Positions 29,669-37,896 of a stretch of 64,000 bases of DNA are shown here, in pieces. Within the stretch, counting starts at the first letter, position 1, and every line of letters starts with the position of its first letter. The notes under the pieces are model-generated. The model was not told where the DNA came from and did no database searches. It saw only the letters and a program-made list of their open reading frames with translations. The position numbers and the translations under genes are program-made. The DNA lies in assembly GCA_038325765.1 (NCBI GenBank), contig JBBQJI010000002.1, forward strand, positions 62,001 through 126,000, in the 5' to 3' direction. The stretch comes from Xiheibacterium sp038325765. Its GTDB lineage: Bacteria > Myxococcota_A > Polyangia > Nannocystales > Nannocystaceae.

Positions 29669-30142
29669 TCACCCAGACGGCACTACACGGCCGGCGAGCG
29701 TCGATGCGTCGGTCTCGATTCCCGACGGCCGGGCCCGGCGGGAGCAGGACGTTCCTGCTGAAGCCCGAGGCTCGCGGGCGATCACCCATGCCCACCACAG
29801 CAGCGGCAGCTGCAGAGGCAGCCGTAGCCACGCCACCACGGCGCTCGCCATGGCCACCGGTAGACCGGGATCCGCGAGACCGCCGGAAAGGGCGTGATGC
29901 CAGTTCGCCGGCCACACCGCGAGCAGCGTCGCGAACGCCAGCCATCCGCCGAAGCTCCGCCATCTTGGCACGAGCAGGGCGAGGCCGGCGACGATCTCCA
30001 CCGCGCCCGACAGCGCCACCAGCTCGGCGTGCAACGGCAGCCAAGGTGGCATCAGCGGCACGAAGAACCGCGGTTGCACGAAGTGCATCGCCCCGACGAA
30101 CAGCAGCAGGGCGGCCAGCGGGCAGTGGAGCAGTCGCCGCAT
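29669..30142 (-). CDS. DoxX-like small membrane protein
   Basis: The 157-residue protein has four hydrophobic helices: LAALLLFVGAMHFVQP, ELVALSGAVEIVAGLALLVP, GGWLAFATLLAVWPANWHHAL, and LPLQLPLLWWAWVIA. The order and the GxxHF...P and E.xxGLxLL features are those of DoxX/DUF4267-like membrane proteins. A Ser/Arg-rich cytoplasmic tail of about 30 residues follows. The ATG at 30142 is preceded by GGGGG and a TAGGGT hexamer. Function is not established; relatives act in redox stress or as thiosulfate-quinone subunits. Confidence 0.7.
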   Translation of the reverse strand: MRRLLHCPLAALLLFVGAMHFVQPRFFVPLMPPWLPLHAELVALSGAVEIVAGLALLVPRWRSFGGWLAFATLLAVWPANWHHALSGGLADPGLPVAMASAVVAWLRLPLQLPLLWWAWVIAREPRASAGTSCSRRARPSGIETDASTLAGRVVPSG

Positions 30143-30147
30143 CCCCC

Positions 30148-30153
30148 ACCCTA
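30148..30153 (-). promoter_or_regulatory. Putative -10 element of DoxX-like gene
   Basis: On the minus strand TAGGGT is followed by five G residues and the ATG at 30142. The G-run could also act as a weak ribosome-binding site if the start lies farther upstream. Confidence 0.35.
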
Positions 30154-30292
30154 CGCATCGCGTGATGGCGATGGATCGATGTTGCGTGCGCGGCGTGAGC
30201 CAGGCGACGCGGCGGTGGCGCGCGACGGGCGAGCCTGGCTGGTCGCGTGTACTCGGCTTGCCCACATCGGCGGACCAGGTCTGAGCACGCCG

Positions 30293-31858
30293 TCACTGCG
30301 ACGGGTCGACGCGCTCGAGCTCGACGAACGCGAAGCCGGTCGGCGCGTCGGCATCGGGCTGGATGGCCCACACCGAGATCGGCGCGGTGGTCTCCTCGGT
30401 GGCGGGATCGAAGTCGAGGGGCCCCGATGCCCCCTCGACGTCGATCGCTCCTCCGCTGCGAAGGCGCTCGACGATCCCGAGCCAGTTGATGGGCAGGATC
30501 TCGACCGCGGCGCCCTGGCTCATGCGTCGCAGGCCGCGGGCGATGCCGAGTCCACCCGCGTCCGACTCGCGGAGCACGGCGTGCGAGAGCCCGTACAGCA
30601 CCAGCCACGAGGCATCGTAGGCGTGCGGGGTGAACCCCGAGGAGTCGGCGTCGGCGTCGAACTCGGCCGCGTACGCGGCCGCGAAGGCGTTGAAGAGCAC
30701 GCCCTCGGCCGCCGCCGGACGGGTCCCGCGGATCCGAGGGTACAGCGATGCGGCGCGCGATGCCGTGTCGGCGAGCAGGATCTCGTTGAACGCGGCGTCG
30801 GCGAGGAACAGGCCCACGCCCTGGGCGGAGTACACCGCCAGCAGCGCGTCGTTGCCCGCCGCAGCCGCCAGGAAGCCGGTGTAGTCGCCGATGTCCGACG
30901 ACACGAACAGCACCTCGTCGAGCTCGCCCGCCGCGAGCTGATCGCCCACCGTCGCGACCATCGTCGAGAACTCGCCCGAGCTGAACTGCATCCGCTGGAC
31001 AACGGCCCCGCCGCCCGCGAGGAAGCGGGCCTCGAACAGCGACACCAGGCCCTCGCCATAGGATCCGGCCTGGTACATCGCCGCCACCCGGGTGACGCCG
31101 CGGCCGCGCATGTCGGCGGCGATGACCTCGCTCTGCAACGTGTCGGGCGGCACGGTGCGCCACAGCAGACCCGGGCGCGCATCCGACGGCTCGGCGACGT
31201 CGATGCCGGTGAGCGCGGCGCTCGTCGCCGACGGTGAGATCACCAGGACCTCGCGGTCGCGGACCGCCTCGAACACGGCCTGGGCCCGCGACGAGCCCCG
31301 CGGTCCGACGATCGCCGGTACCCCGATCGCCTCGGCGAGGAACCGCGCAGCGCTCGCGGCCCCCTCGATGTCATCGAGGTCGTCACCGGCCATCGCGGCG
31401 GTGTCACAGTGCACGATGCCGAGCGGCCGGCCATCGAGCCCGCCCTGCCCCTGCGCCTGGCGGATCGGCAGCTCGGCGGCGAGCAGGGTGTCGAGGTGCT
31501 CGTCGAAGCCGAACAGCGAGCCGATGACCAGCGTGTCGCCGAAGTCCTCGGGGCGCTCGAGCAGGGCTGTGGGCCAGCTCCGCGAGCACCGAGGATGGCG
31601 CAGCGGCGCGCTGCAGAAGCCATCGGCACCGCAGACCGACCCGATACCGAACGCAGCCTTGCAGGCGTCCGAGGTCGAACACGCGTCGGGATCCACCGCC
31701 GTGAGCGTGCAGGCCGCGGCGAGCATCATCGTGGCCACGCCGACGGCCAGACGCACGACGGCCAAACGGACCGGGGAGAACCGGACCAAGGAGAGCCGGA
31801 CCAAGGAGAGCCGGACCAAGGAGAGCCGGACCAAGGAGAGGTGAACCGATGACTGCAC
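30293..31858 (-). CDS. Periplasmic-binding (type I) lipoprotein with repeat-built signal peptide
   Basis: The product is 521 residues. The 49-residue signal peptide is unusual: it repeats (L/V)-R-L-S-L four times before a normal hydrophobic core and the lipobox MLAAAC, with Cys50 as the lipidation site. A Cys-rich segment (DACSTSDAC, GSVCGADGFC) follows. A Peripla_BP_6-like type I domain comes next: DTLVIGSLFGFDEHLD, AIVGPRGSSRAQAVFEAV, VLVISPSATSAALTG, RVAAMYQAGSYGEGLVSLFE and FTPHAYDASWLVLYGLSHAV. It probably binds amino acids or similar ligands at the outer membrane surface or periplasm. No cognate permease is nearby, so it may be a sensor. The GTG start at 31858 is the first in the frame. 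Confidence 0.75.
   Translation of the reverse strand: MQSSVHLSLVRLSLVRLSLVRLSLVRFSPVRLAVVRLAVGVATMMLAAACTLTAVDPDACSTSDACKAAFGIGSVCGADGFCSAPLRHPRCSRSWPTALLERPEDFGDTLVIGSLFGFDEHLDTLLAAELPIRQAQGQGGLDGRPLGIVHCDTAAMAGDDLDDIEGAASAARFLAEAIGVPAIVGPRGSSRAQAVFEAVRDREVLVISPSATSAALTGIDVAEPSDARPGLLWRTVPPDTLQSEVIAADMRGRGVTRVAAMYQAGSYGEGLVSLFEARFLAGGGAVVQRMQFSSGEFSTMVATVGDQLAAGELDEVLFVSSDIGDYTGFLAAAAGNDALLAVYSAQGVGLFLADAAFNEILLADTASRAASLYPRIRGTRPAAAEGVLFNAFAAAYAAEFDADADSSGFTPHAYDASWLVLYGLSHAVLRESDAGGLGIARGLRRMSQGAAVEILPINWLGIVERLRSGGAIDVEGASGPLDFDPATEETTAPISVWAIQPDADAPTGFAFVELERVDPSQ
31766..31840. repeat. 15-bp tandem repeat in a signal peptide
   Basis: Four perfect copies of CCGGACCAAGGAGAG occupy 31781-31840, and a degraded fifth copy is at 31766-31780. 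Read on the minus strand each unit encodes five residues of the signal peptide. Copy number changes would keep the frame. Confidence 0.95.
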
Positions 31859-31908
31859 GCGTGCGCCCGTCTAGGGCTCGATTGTAGACCCGCGCGTGCC
31901 CGCCGGTA

Positions 31909-31914
31909 TACGTT
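31909..31914 (+). promoter_or_regulatory. Putative -10 element of TPR gene
   Basis: TACGTT (within TATACGTT) is followed by six bases and the GTG at 31921. A TTGTAG lies upstream at a spacing long for a -35. On the opposite strand TACAAT could serve the binding-protein gene. Confidence 0.4.
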
Positions 31915-31920
31915 GGCCCC

Positions 31921-32730
31921 GTGCGGCGAGCCCTGCAGCGGCGCGTGGTGGCCGGCGCGATCGCTCTGGCGGTGGGCGCGGTGGTTCCCGGCACGCAGGC
32001 CCACGCGGCGGTCAAGCCGACCAACGCAGAGCTCGAGCGCGCCGAAGAGCTGTACGACAACGGTCGCGCCCTGTTCGCGGAGGGCTCGTACGATGCGGCG
32101 TCGACGGCCTTCGAGCGGGCCTACGGGCTCTCGGGAAACCTCGACATGCTCTACAACGCCGCGCTCGCCTACGATCGGGCCGGTCGCTTCGACGAGGCCA
32201 TCGACGCCCTCGATCGCTACCGCGCCCTGGCGCCGGCGGCCGAGCGGGCTGCGCTCGACGAGCGCAAGCGCAGCCTGCAGACGCGGCGCGACAAGCAGCG
32301 ACAAGATGCCGAGACCACCGCCGCCGAGCCCGAAGGACCACCGCCACCGCCAGTCGTCGCGACGCCGGCCGATGCACCACCTCCGCGCAGTCCGAGGCGA
32401 GTCCGCCCGCCGACGTGGACCATGCTCGGGGTCGGTGTCGCCGGCGCGGTGGTCGGCACCGTGCTCGGCGCCACCTCGCTCGCGCGTAGCCGCAGCGCGC
32501 GGCCGGGGTGCACCGACGGCGCGGGACCGCTGCTATGCGGCGACGACGTCGCGGATGCTGCCCGCTCGAGCCGCCCGCTCGCGATCGGGGCCGACGTCGC
32601 GTTCGCGATCGCAGGCGCCGGCGCCATCGCGTTCGTCGCCCTGCTCGCGCTCGATCTCCGTCGCGCCCGCCGGGCAGGCGCGTCGACGGCGATCACCGCG
32701 GCGCCGCGTGGGTTGTCGCTCGCGTTCTAG
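31921..32730 (+). CDS. Exported TPR protein with two C-terminal membrane helices
   Basis: The 269-residue product has a signal peptide ending near THAHA at residue 29. Two to three TPR-like units follow (ERAEELYDNGRALFAEGSY, YDAASTAFERAYGLSG, RFDEAIDALDRYRALAP), then a Pro-rich linker. Two hydrophobic segments close the protein (TMLGVGVAGAVVGTVLGATSLA and VAFAIAGAGAIAFVALLALDL). This design is frequent in myxobacteria and its role is unknown. It is divergent from the substrate-binding lipoprotein and convergent with pmbA. Confidence 0.7.
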   Translation: MRRALQRRVVAGAIALAVGAVVPGTQAHAAVKPTNAELERAEELYDNGRALFAEGSYDAASTAFERAYGLSGNLDMLYNAALAYDRAGRFDEAIDALDRYRALAPAAERAALDERKRSLQTRRDKQRQDAETTAAEPEGPPPPPVVATPADAPPPRSPRRVRPPTWTMLGVGVAGAVVGTVLGATSLARSRSARPGCTDGAGPLLCGDDVADAARSSRPLAIGADVAFAIAGAGAIAFVALLALDLRRARRAGASTAITAAPRGLSLAF

Positions 32731-32747
32731 CAGGGCGCTCGCGACGG

Positions 32748-34259
32748 CTACGCGCCCGCGATCGTCATCGCGTCGACGCGGAAGCTCGGCGACGTCGTCG
32801 CGGTGCGGTGATCGAGATCGTTCGCCACGCGGTCGATGCCCTTGAGCAGCTCGTCGAGGTTGCGGGAGATCGTGATCTCGCCGACCGGCACCGTGAGGGC
32901 GCCGTTCTCGATGAGGAACCCCTCGGCGCCACGGCTGAAGTTGCCGGTCGTCGGATCGAAGCCGAAGCCCATCATGCGATGCACGTACAGGCCGCGCTCG
33001 ATGCCCTCGAGCAGTTGTGAGGGCTGCCACTTGCCGGGCTGGAGCACGAAGTTGCTGGTGCTCGCGTGGGGGATGCCACCGCCGCCGGCAGCCGACCCCG
33101 TGGGCTCGGCGCCGAGCTTGCGCGCGCTGTAGGTGTCGAGCAGGAACGTCTCGAGCCGGCCGCGCTCGACCACGACCCACCGCCGCACCGCCCTGCCCTC
33201 GCCATCGAAGGCGCGCGAGCCGGGCCCGCGGGGCACCAGCGGATCGTCGACCACCGTCACGTGCTCGCTGGCCACCGACTCGCCGAGCTTGCCGGCGAGG
33301 TAGCTGCGATCGCGATAGACCGAGTCCCCGAGGATGCAGCTCGCGAGCAGGCCAAGGATCGATCGCGCGGCGTCCTTGTCGAACACCACCGGGAACACGC
33401 CGGTGTCCATCTTCACCGCGCCGAGCTGCCGCAGCGCCCGTACGGCCGCCTGTCGGCCCACCGCCTCGGGGGTCTCGAGCTCGTCGAAGAACCTTCCCCC
33501 GGTCCAGTAGACGCCGTTGCGCTTCTTGCCGCCGGCGTCGTCGGCGACCGCCTGCACCGCGAGGGACTGATACGTGCCTGCGCGCTCGCCCACGAAGCCG
33601 CTGGTCGTGGCGAGCACCGAGTGGCCGCTGCTGCGTCCGAACGATGCCCCCTCCGAAGCCGTGATGCGGGCGTCGGCCGCCAGCGCTGCCGCCTCGGCGT
33701 CGCGGGCCAGCCCGATCGCGACCTCGGCGTCGATCTGCGAGGTCTGATCGTCGAACAGATCGAGCGTCGGCCACCGCGTAGCGAGCTCGCGCCGGCCAGG
33801 CGGCGCCGCCATGGGGTCGGACTCGCTCACCTCGGCCATCTCGATCGCGCGGCGCAAGAACGCTTCGATCGCGTCGCGACCGAGATCCGTCGTGGAGCTC
33901 GTCGCCACCCGGCCGTCGCGGATCACGCGGACCGAGAGTCCGCTGCTCCCGGCTTCTTTCACGAGCTCGACCGCGCCGTGGCGCACCGAGACCTCGAGTT
34001 CGTGACCGGTCGCGACGCTCACCTCGGCCGCATCGACACCGAGCCGCCGGGTGATCGCGATCGCGTGCTCGGCGATCTCGAGCAGCCGTGCAGTGGCGGG
34101 ATCGCTCGACGTCCTGCGGACGGTCTTCTTCGCGGGGGCTGGCTTCTTCGCGGGGGCTGCCTTCTTCGCGGGGGCTGCCTGCTTCACGGGCGCCGCCTTC
34201 TTCGCGGGGGCCGCTTTCTTCGCGACCGCAGGCCGCCCTTTTCTCGCTGGCCTGCTCAT
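32748..34259 (-). CDS. pmbA: PmbA/TldE metalloprotease-complex subunit with histone-like basic tail
   Basis: The product is 503 residues. Residues 60-503 match PmbA/TldE (AEVSVATGHELEVSVRHGAVE, SGLSVRVIRDGRVATSSTTD, FPVVFDKDAARSILGLLAS, and the C-terminal GFLIENGALTVPVGEITISRN). TldE lacks the metal site of its partner and helps TldD cleave unstructured peptides. Residues 14-45 are an added Lys/Ala/Pro repeat (AKKAAPAKKAAP type), like histone H1 tails. ATG at 34259 overlaps the tldD stop (ATGA), which gives stoichiometric expression with TldD. The tail is not part of known PmbA architecture. Confidence 0.92.
   Translation of the reverse strand: MSRPARKGRPAVAKKAAPAKKAAPVKQAAPAKKAAPAKKPAPAKKTVRRTSSDPATARLLEIAEHAIAITRRLGVDAAEVSVATGHELEVSVRHGAVELVKEAGSSGLSVRVIRDGRVATSSTTDLGRDAIEAFLRRAIEMAEVSESDPMAAPPGRRELATRWPTLDLFDDQTSQIDAEVAIGLARDAEAAALAADARITASEGASFGRSSGHSVLATTSGFVGERAGTYQSLAVQAVADDAGGKKRNGVYWTGGRFFDELETPEAVGRQAAVRALRQLGAVKMDTGVFPVVFDKDAARSILGLLASCILGDSVYRDRSYLAGKLGESVASEHVTVVDDPLVPRGPGSRAFDGEGRAVRRWVVVERGRLETFLLDTYSARKLGAEPTGSAAGGGGIPHASTSNFVLQPGKWQPSQLLEGIERGLYVHRMMGFGFDPTTGNFSRGAEGFLIENGALTVPVGEITISRNLDELLKGIDRVANDLDHRTATTSPSFRVDAMTIAGA
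34125..34225. repeat. 18-bp imperfect tandem repeat encoding the PmbA basic tail
   Basis: About five units of the form CTTCTTCGCGGGGGCTGS encode, on the minus strand, the Ala-Pro-Ala-Lys-Lys repeat of PmbA. Copies diverge toward the gene start. Confidence 0.8.
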
Positions 34260-35803
34260 GAGAGCGCGGTGCCTCCGACCGTGAGACGGTCGAGCTTGAT
34301 CGTCGGCATGCCGACGCCCACCGGGACGCTCTGGCCGTCCTTGCCGCAGGTCCACATGCCATCCGAGAGCGCGAAGTCGTTGCCGATCATGCTGACGGTG
34401 GTCAATGCCTCGGGCCCGTTGCCGATGAGATTTGCGCCCCGCAGGGGCGCGGTGAGTTTGCCGTTCTCGATGAGGTAGCCTTCGGTGAGGCTGAAGACGA
34501 AGTCGCCGTTCGAGATGTTGACTTGGCCGCCGGAGAACTTCTTGGCGAATACGCCGCGCTCGACCGAGCGGATGATGTCGTCGGGATCCTCGGTGCCGGC
34601 GCTCATGAGCGTGTTGGTCATGCGCGGCATCGGGACGTCGCGGAAGCTCTCGCGGCGACCGCTGCCCGAGTTTCGCCGGTCGAAGTACCGGGCGCTGATG
34701 CGGTCATGCATGTACCCGCGCAAGATGCCGTCCTCGATGAGGACCTCGGCGACGCCGGTGACGCCCTCGTCGTCGACGTTGATGCTGCCGCGACTGCCGA
34801 CCAAGGTGGGGTCGTCGATCACGGTGACGCCGCGTGACGCGACGCGCTCGCCGATGCGGTCGGTGTAGTTCGACGTCCGCTTGCGGTTGAAATCGGCCTC
34901 GAGTCCGTGGCCGACCGCCTCGTGCAGCAAGATCCCAGAGTCGCCCGCCGCCAACACCACGGGCATGCTGCCGGCGGGTGCGGGGCGCGAGTCGAGGTTG
35001 ACGAGGGCCACGCGCGCGGCCTCGCGGCCGTGATCCTCGGGGGAGATCCGATCGAAATAGGCGAGGCCGAGGCGACCGCCGCCACCGGAGCTGCCCGACT
35101 CGGCGCGCGTACCCTTGCGGGCGATCACGCTGACGCCGAAGCGAACCATGGGCTGCTGGTCGTAGGCGACCCAGCCCTGGCTGTCGACGACGAGGATCTC
35201 CTTGTGCACCGACACGATCGAGGCGTCGACGCGGATGATCTTCCTGGAGACCTTGCGCGCGGCACCGTCGGCGCGGCGCAGCAGATCGACGCGGTCGAGG
35301 CCGGCGACGTCGACGACCTCGCGCGCGACCGGATAGCGGCTGGGGACCTCGCGCGTCCGCACGCGGATGGCCGCCGTCTTGCCGCCGGCCTGGGCGATGC
35401 GGCTGGCCGTCTCCGCAGCGCGGATCATCTCATCGGGCTCGATCGACTCGGCGAACGCGTAGCCGACCGCCTCACCCTGGACGACGCGGATGCCGACGCC
35501 CATGTCGATGCCCCCCGACACGTTGCGCACGCGGCCGTCTTCCATCGCGATCGCGCTGCTGCGGCGATACTCGAAGAAGAGGTCCGCGAAGTCGCCACCG
35601 TGGGCGAGCGCCACGGCCAGCAACCGCGCCAGCAGGGCGTCGTCGATGTTGCCATTGCCGGGCGCGAACGGGGCCTCGACCGGCACCACGCCGGCCGCGG
35701 GCACCACGAGAGGCGAGCCGTCGGTCGAGCGACCGGCGGCGCGCGGACGCCCTGGTTTGGACGCGGCCCGCGGGGGGGTGGACGCGGCCCGCGGGCGGGC
35801 CAT
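34256..35803 (-). CDS. tldD: TldD metalloprotease subunit
   Basis: The 515-residue protein carries the TldD active-site motif HEAVGHGLEAD, with zinc-binding His294 and His299 and catalytic Glu295. Family segments include AIAMEDGRVRNVSGG near 85, GIRVVQGEAVGYAFAE near 105, and a C-terminal GYLIENGKLTAPLRGANLIG. The first 50 residues are a Pro/Ala/Arg-rich extension. With PmbA it forms a heterodimeric protease that cleaves short unfolded peptides in the cytoplasm (for example microcin leaders or CcdA in enterobacteria). ATG at 35803 shares a base with the rpmE2 stop (TGATG). Confidence 0.95.
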   Translation of the reverse strand: MARPRAASTPPRAASKPGRPRAAGRSTDGSPLVVPAAGVVPVEAPFAPGNGNIDDALLARLLAVALAHGGDFADLFFEYRRSSAIAMEDGRVRNVSGGIDMGVGIRVVQGEAVGYAFAESIEPDEMIRAAETASRIAQAGGKTAAIRVRTREVPSRYPVAREVVDVAGLDRVDLLRRADGAARKVSRKIIRVDASIVSVHKEILVVDSQGWVAYDQQPMVRFGVSVIARKGTRAESGSSGGGGRLGLAYFDRISPEDHGREAARVALVNLDSRPAPAGSMPVVLAAGDSGILLHEAVGHGLEADFNRKRTSNYTDRIGERVASRGVTVIDDPTLVGSRGSINVDDEGVTGVAEVLIEDGILRGYMHDRISARYFDRRNSGSGRRESFRDVPMPRMTNTLMSAGTEDPDDIIRSVERGVFAKKFSGGQVNISNGDFVFSLTEGYLIENGKLTAPLRGANLIGNGPEALTTVSMIGNDFALSDGMWTCGKDGQSVPVGVGMPTIKLDRLTVGGTALS

Positions 35804-36054
35804 CACGCCTTCTTCTTGCCGGCGTACCGACGACGGAAGCGGTCGATGCGGCCCTCGGCATCGAGCTCGCGGGCGTGGCCGGTCCAGAACGGGTGGCTGA
35901 ACGACGAGACGTCGAGACGCACCACGGGGATCTCTTCGCCCTCGTGCTCGCGCTTCTCGCTGCCGCCCATGGTCGAGAACGTCATGAACTCGTCGCCGCT
36001 CGACGAGTCGATGAACAGGGTCTTGTGATAGTCGGGATGGATGCCCTTCTTCAT
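35803..36054 (-). CDS. rpmE2: Ribosomal protein bL31, type B (zinc-free)
   Basis: The 83-residue protein begins MKKGIHPDYHKTLFIDSSSG and contains SFSHPFWTGHARELDAEGRI, the type B signature, with RFRRRYAGKKKA at the end. It has no Cys, unlike the zinc-binding type A. Type B L31 often replaces the zinc form under zinc limitation; whether a type A copy exists elsewhere is not visible here. It directly follows rpsN and is coupled to tldD. Confidence 0.95.
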   Translation of the reverse strand: MKKGIHPDYHKTLFIDSSSGDEFMTFSTMGGSEKREHEGEEIPVVRLDVSSFSHPFWTGHARELDAEGRIDRFRRRYAGKKKA

Positions 36055-36065
36055 GGCGTCGCTCC

Positions 36066-36371
36066 TCACCAGCTCGATTTGGTAACGCCGGGCAGATCGC
36101 CGCGCAGCGCGAGGTCGCGCAGTGCGATACGGCAGAGCCCGAACTTGCGATAGACCGCCTTGCTGCGGCCGGTGAGCATGCAGCGACGGGTCTTCCGGGT
36201 GCGGCACGAGTTCAGCGGCAGCTTGGTGAGCGCGACGCTCACTGCCTGCTTCTCCTCGGGCGGCATCTCGGGATCCTTGAGCTGGCGCCGCAGCTCGTCG
36301 CGGCGAGCCGCGTATTTCTCGATCAACACATCGCGCTTTTGATCGCGCAGAACCTGGGAAAGCTTGGCCAT
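36066..36371 (-). CDS. rpsN: Ribosomal protein uS14, long zinc-free form
   Basis: The 101-residue protein begins MAKLSQVLRDQKRDVLIEKY and ends FGLCRIALRDLALRGDLPGVTKSSW, the long S14 form. The CxxC pairs of zinc-binding S14 are absent; three isolated Cys residues remain in the region LNSCRTRKTRRCMLTGRS...GLC. Its separation from the main ribosomal protein operons and pairing with zinc-free L31 resembles Zur-regulated alternative ribosomal genes. No Zur-type operator was recognised in the 43-base gap upstream. Confidence 0.93.
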   Translation of the reverse strand: MAKLSQVLRDQKRDVLIEKYAARRDELRRQLKDPEMPPEEKQAVSVALTKLPLNSCRTRKTRRCMLTGRSKAVYRKFGLCRIALRDLALRGDLPGVTKSSW

Positions 36372-36414
36372 GGTGCGGGGGCGCCGGCAGGCAGCGCGGG
36401 GCGGGAACGTAGCC

Positions 36415-37896
36415 TCACCGCTTTCGCGATGCAAGTCGTGAGGCACCGGAGGCGGAGGTGCCCCGGCGTGCTGACGCACGCGTCGTCGCGCGTCGCGCGT
36501 CGCGCGTCGGTCGCACGGCCGGGCCGTGCTTGCCCGAGGTCTTGGGGGCCTTGGTGGTCGGCGCGGCGGCGGGCTTGCCTTGGCCACCGCCCGCAGCCTT
36601 GTTGGTGGCGTTGCTGGCGGCCTTGCGGGCCGTGGGCGGGCGCGCGGCGGGCTTGGCCTTGGTAGGTCCCTTGGGCCCGGACTTGGGAGCCCGCTTCGGC
36701 GGCGCCGGGGGCCGCGGCGTGGTGCCCCGCTGGTCGCGACGGCCCGACTTGCGCGCAGTGTCGCGCCCCGACGCGGCGCGCGTCGGCGCCGAATCGTTCG
36801 TCGACGGCGGGATCGACTCGCGGTCACCCCGGGATCGCCCCTCGGGCGGACGGCGCGCGACGCCGGTGCGGTTGTCGGAATCGGCCGCCTGCGGCTCCGG
36901 CTCTGGCGCCTCGTCGGCGGCGCGGTCGTGCTTGCGGGCGCGCATCACCGGCAGGCCGCGGGGCGTCGCGGCTGGGGCGGCGTCGACCCGCTCGGGGGCG
37001 CGCAGGCCCGCGAGCGTGTAGAGCCCGGCAACCTCCTCGGGACGCAGGTGTCGCCACTGCCCCTCGCGCAGGCCGTCGGCCGTGATGCCCGCGAATGCGA
37101 CGCGGATCAGCTTGAGGACGCTGTGCCCGACAGCGTCGCCCATGCGCCGGATCTGGCGGTTGAGCCCCTGCGAGATCGTGAGCTGCACCCACGTGTTGGT
37201 GGTCGTGCCGCGGACGATCTCGGCCTCGAGCGACGGACGCGTGCGGGTGCCGTCCTCGAGCTGCACGCCGGCGTGCAACTGGGCGAGCTCGGGCTCCGCG
37301 ATGCGGCCTTGGAACTTGACGTGGTAGGTCTTGGGGACAGCGCGCCGCGGGTGCAGCAACGCGGCATGCAGCGCGCCGTCGTTGGTGAGCAGCAAGACGC
37401 CGCGGGTGTGGTAGTCGAGCCGCCCCAGCGGGACGACGCGGTTGCGCAGCCCCGTGAGCAGCGACACCACCGTGGGTCGCCCTCGCGGGTCCTTCTCGGC
37501 CTCGGCGGAGCTCACGACCTCGTCGGGCTTGTTCATCACCAGGTACGTCGGCTCCTGGGCCGCGATGACGCGGCCGTCGACCTCGACCGTGACGAGCTTC
37601 GGATCGACGCGGGTCCCGAGGGTCGTGACCGCCTTGCCATCGACGCGCACGCGCCCCTGGGCGATGAGGGCCTCGGCCGCGCGACGCGACGCGACACCGG
37701 CCTGCGCGAGCAGCTTTTGGAGGCGCGACGCACCGTCGTCGTCGCGGCGCGCCGGCACCTTCTTGGTGCCGCCACGGCTCCGTCGACCCGCCGCGGAGGG
37801 GCCCCCGGGACCCCGCCCGCTCACGCCGGGTGCACCCGCACGGGGGCCGGGTTTGGCGCGCGTGGGGCGGGCCTTGGGCTTTGGAGTCGCGCTCAT
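36415..37896 (-). CDS. rluB: RluB-type rRNA pseudouridine synthase with long basic tails
   Basis: The product is 493 residues. An S4 domain (RLQKLLAQAGVASRRAAEALIAQGRVRVDG) is at about 58-87. The RsuA/RluB catalytic domain follows, with PLGRLDYHTRGVLLLTNDG (catalytic Asp in GRLD) and QLTISQGLNRQIRRM. Its usual target is U2605 of 23S rRNA. A basic N-terminal extension of about 55 residues and a C-terminal extension of nearly 200 Lys/Arg/Ala/Pro/Thr-rich residues are added and are probably disordered RNA-binding tails. ATG at 37896 overlaps the scpB stop; the scpA-scpB-rluB order is conserved in many bacteria. Confidence 0.9.
   Translation of the reverse strand: MSATPKPKARPTRAKPGPRAGAPGVSGRGPGGPSAAGRRSRGGTKKVPARRDDDGASRLQKLLAQAGVASRRAAEALIAQGRVRVDGKAVTTLGTRVDPKLVTVEVDGRVIAAQEPTYLVMNKPDEVVSSAEAEKDPRGRPTVVSLLTGLRNRVVPLGRLDYHTRGVLLLTNDGALHAALLHPRRAVPKTYHVKFQGRIAEPELAQLHAGVQLEDGTRTRPSLEAEIVRGTTTNTWVQLTISQGLNRQIRRMGDAVGHSVLKLIRVAFAGITADGLREGQWRHLRPEEVAGLYTLAGLRAPERVDAAPAATPRGLPVMRARKHDRAADEAPEPEPQAADSDNRTGVARRPPEGRSRGDRESIPPSTNDSAPTRAASGRDTARKSGRRDQRGTTPRPPAPPKRAPKSGPKGPTKAKPAARPPTARKAASNATNKAAGGGQGKPAAAPTTKAPKTSGKHGPAVRPTRDARRATTRASARRGTSASGASRLASRKR

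Noticed and set aside
31841..31900. A plus-strand micro-ORF after the AAGGAG-containing repeat
   Set aside because: The SD-like AAGGAG copies arise from the 15-bp repeat on the non-coding strand, and the following ATG frame stops within 13 codons.
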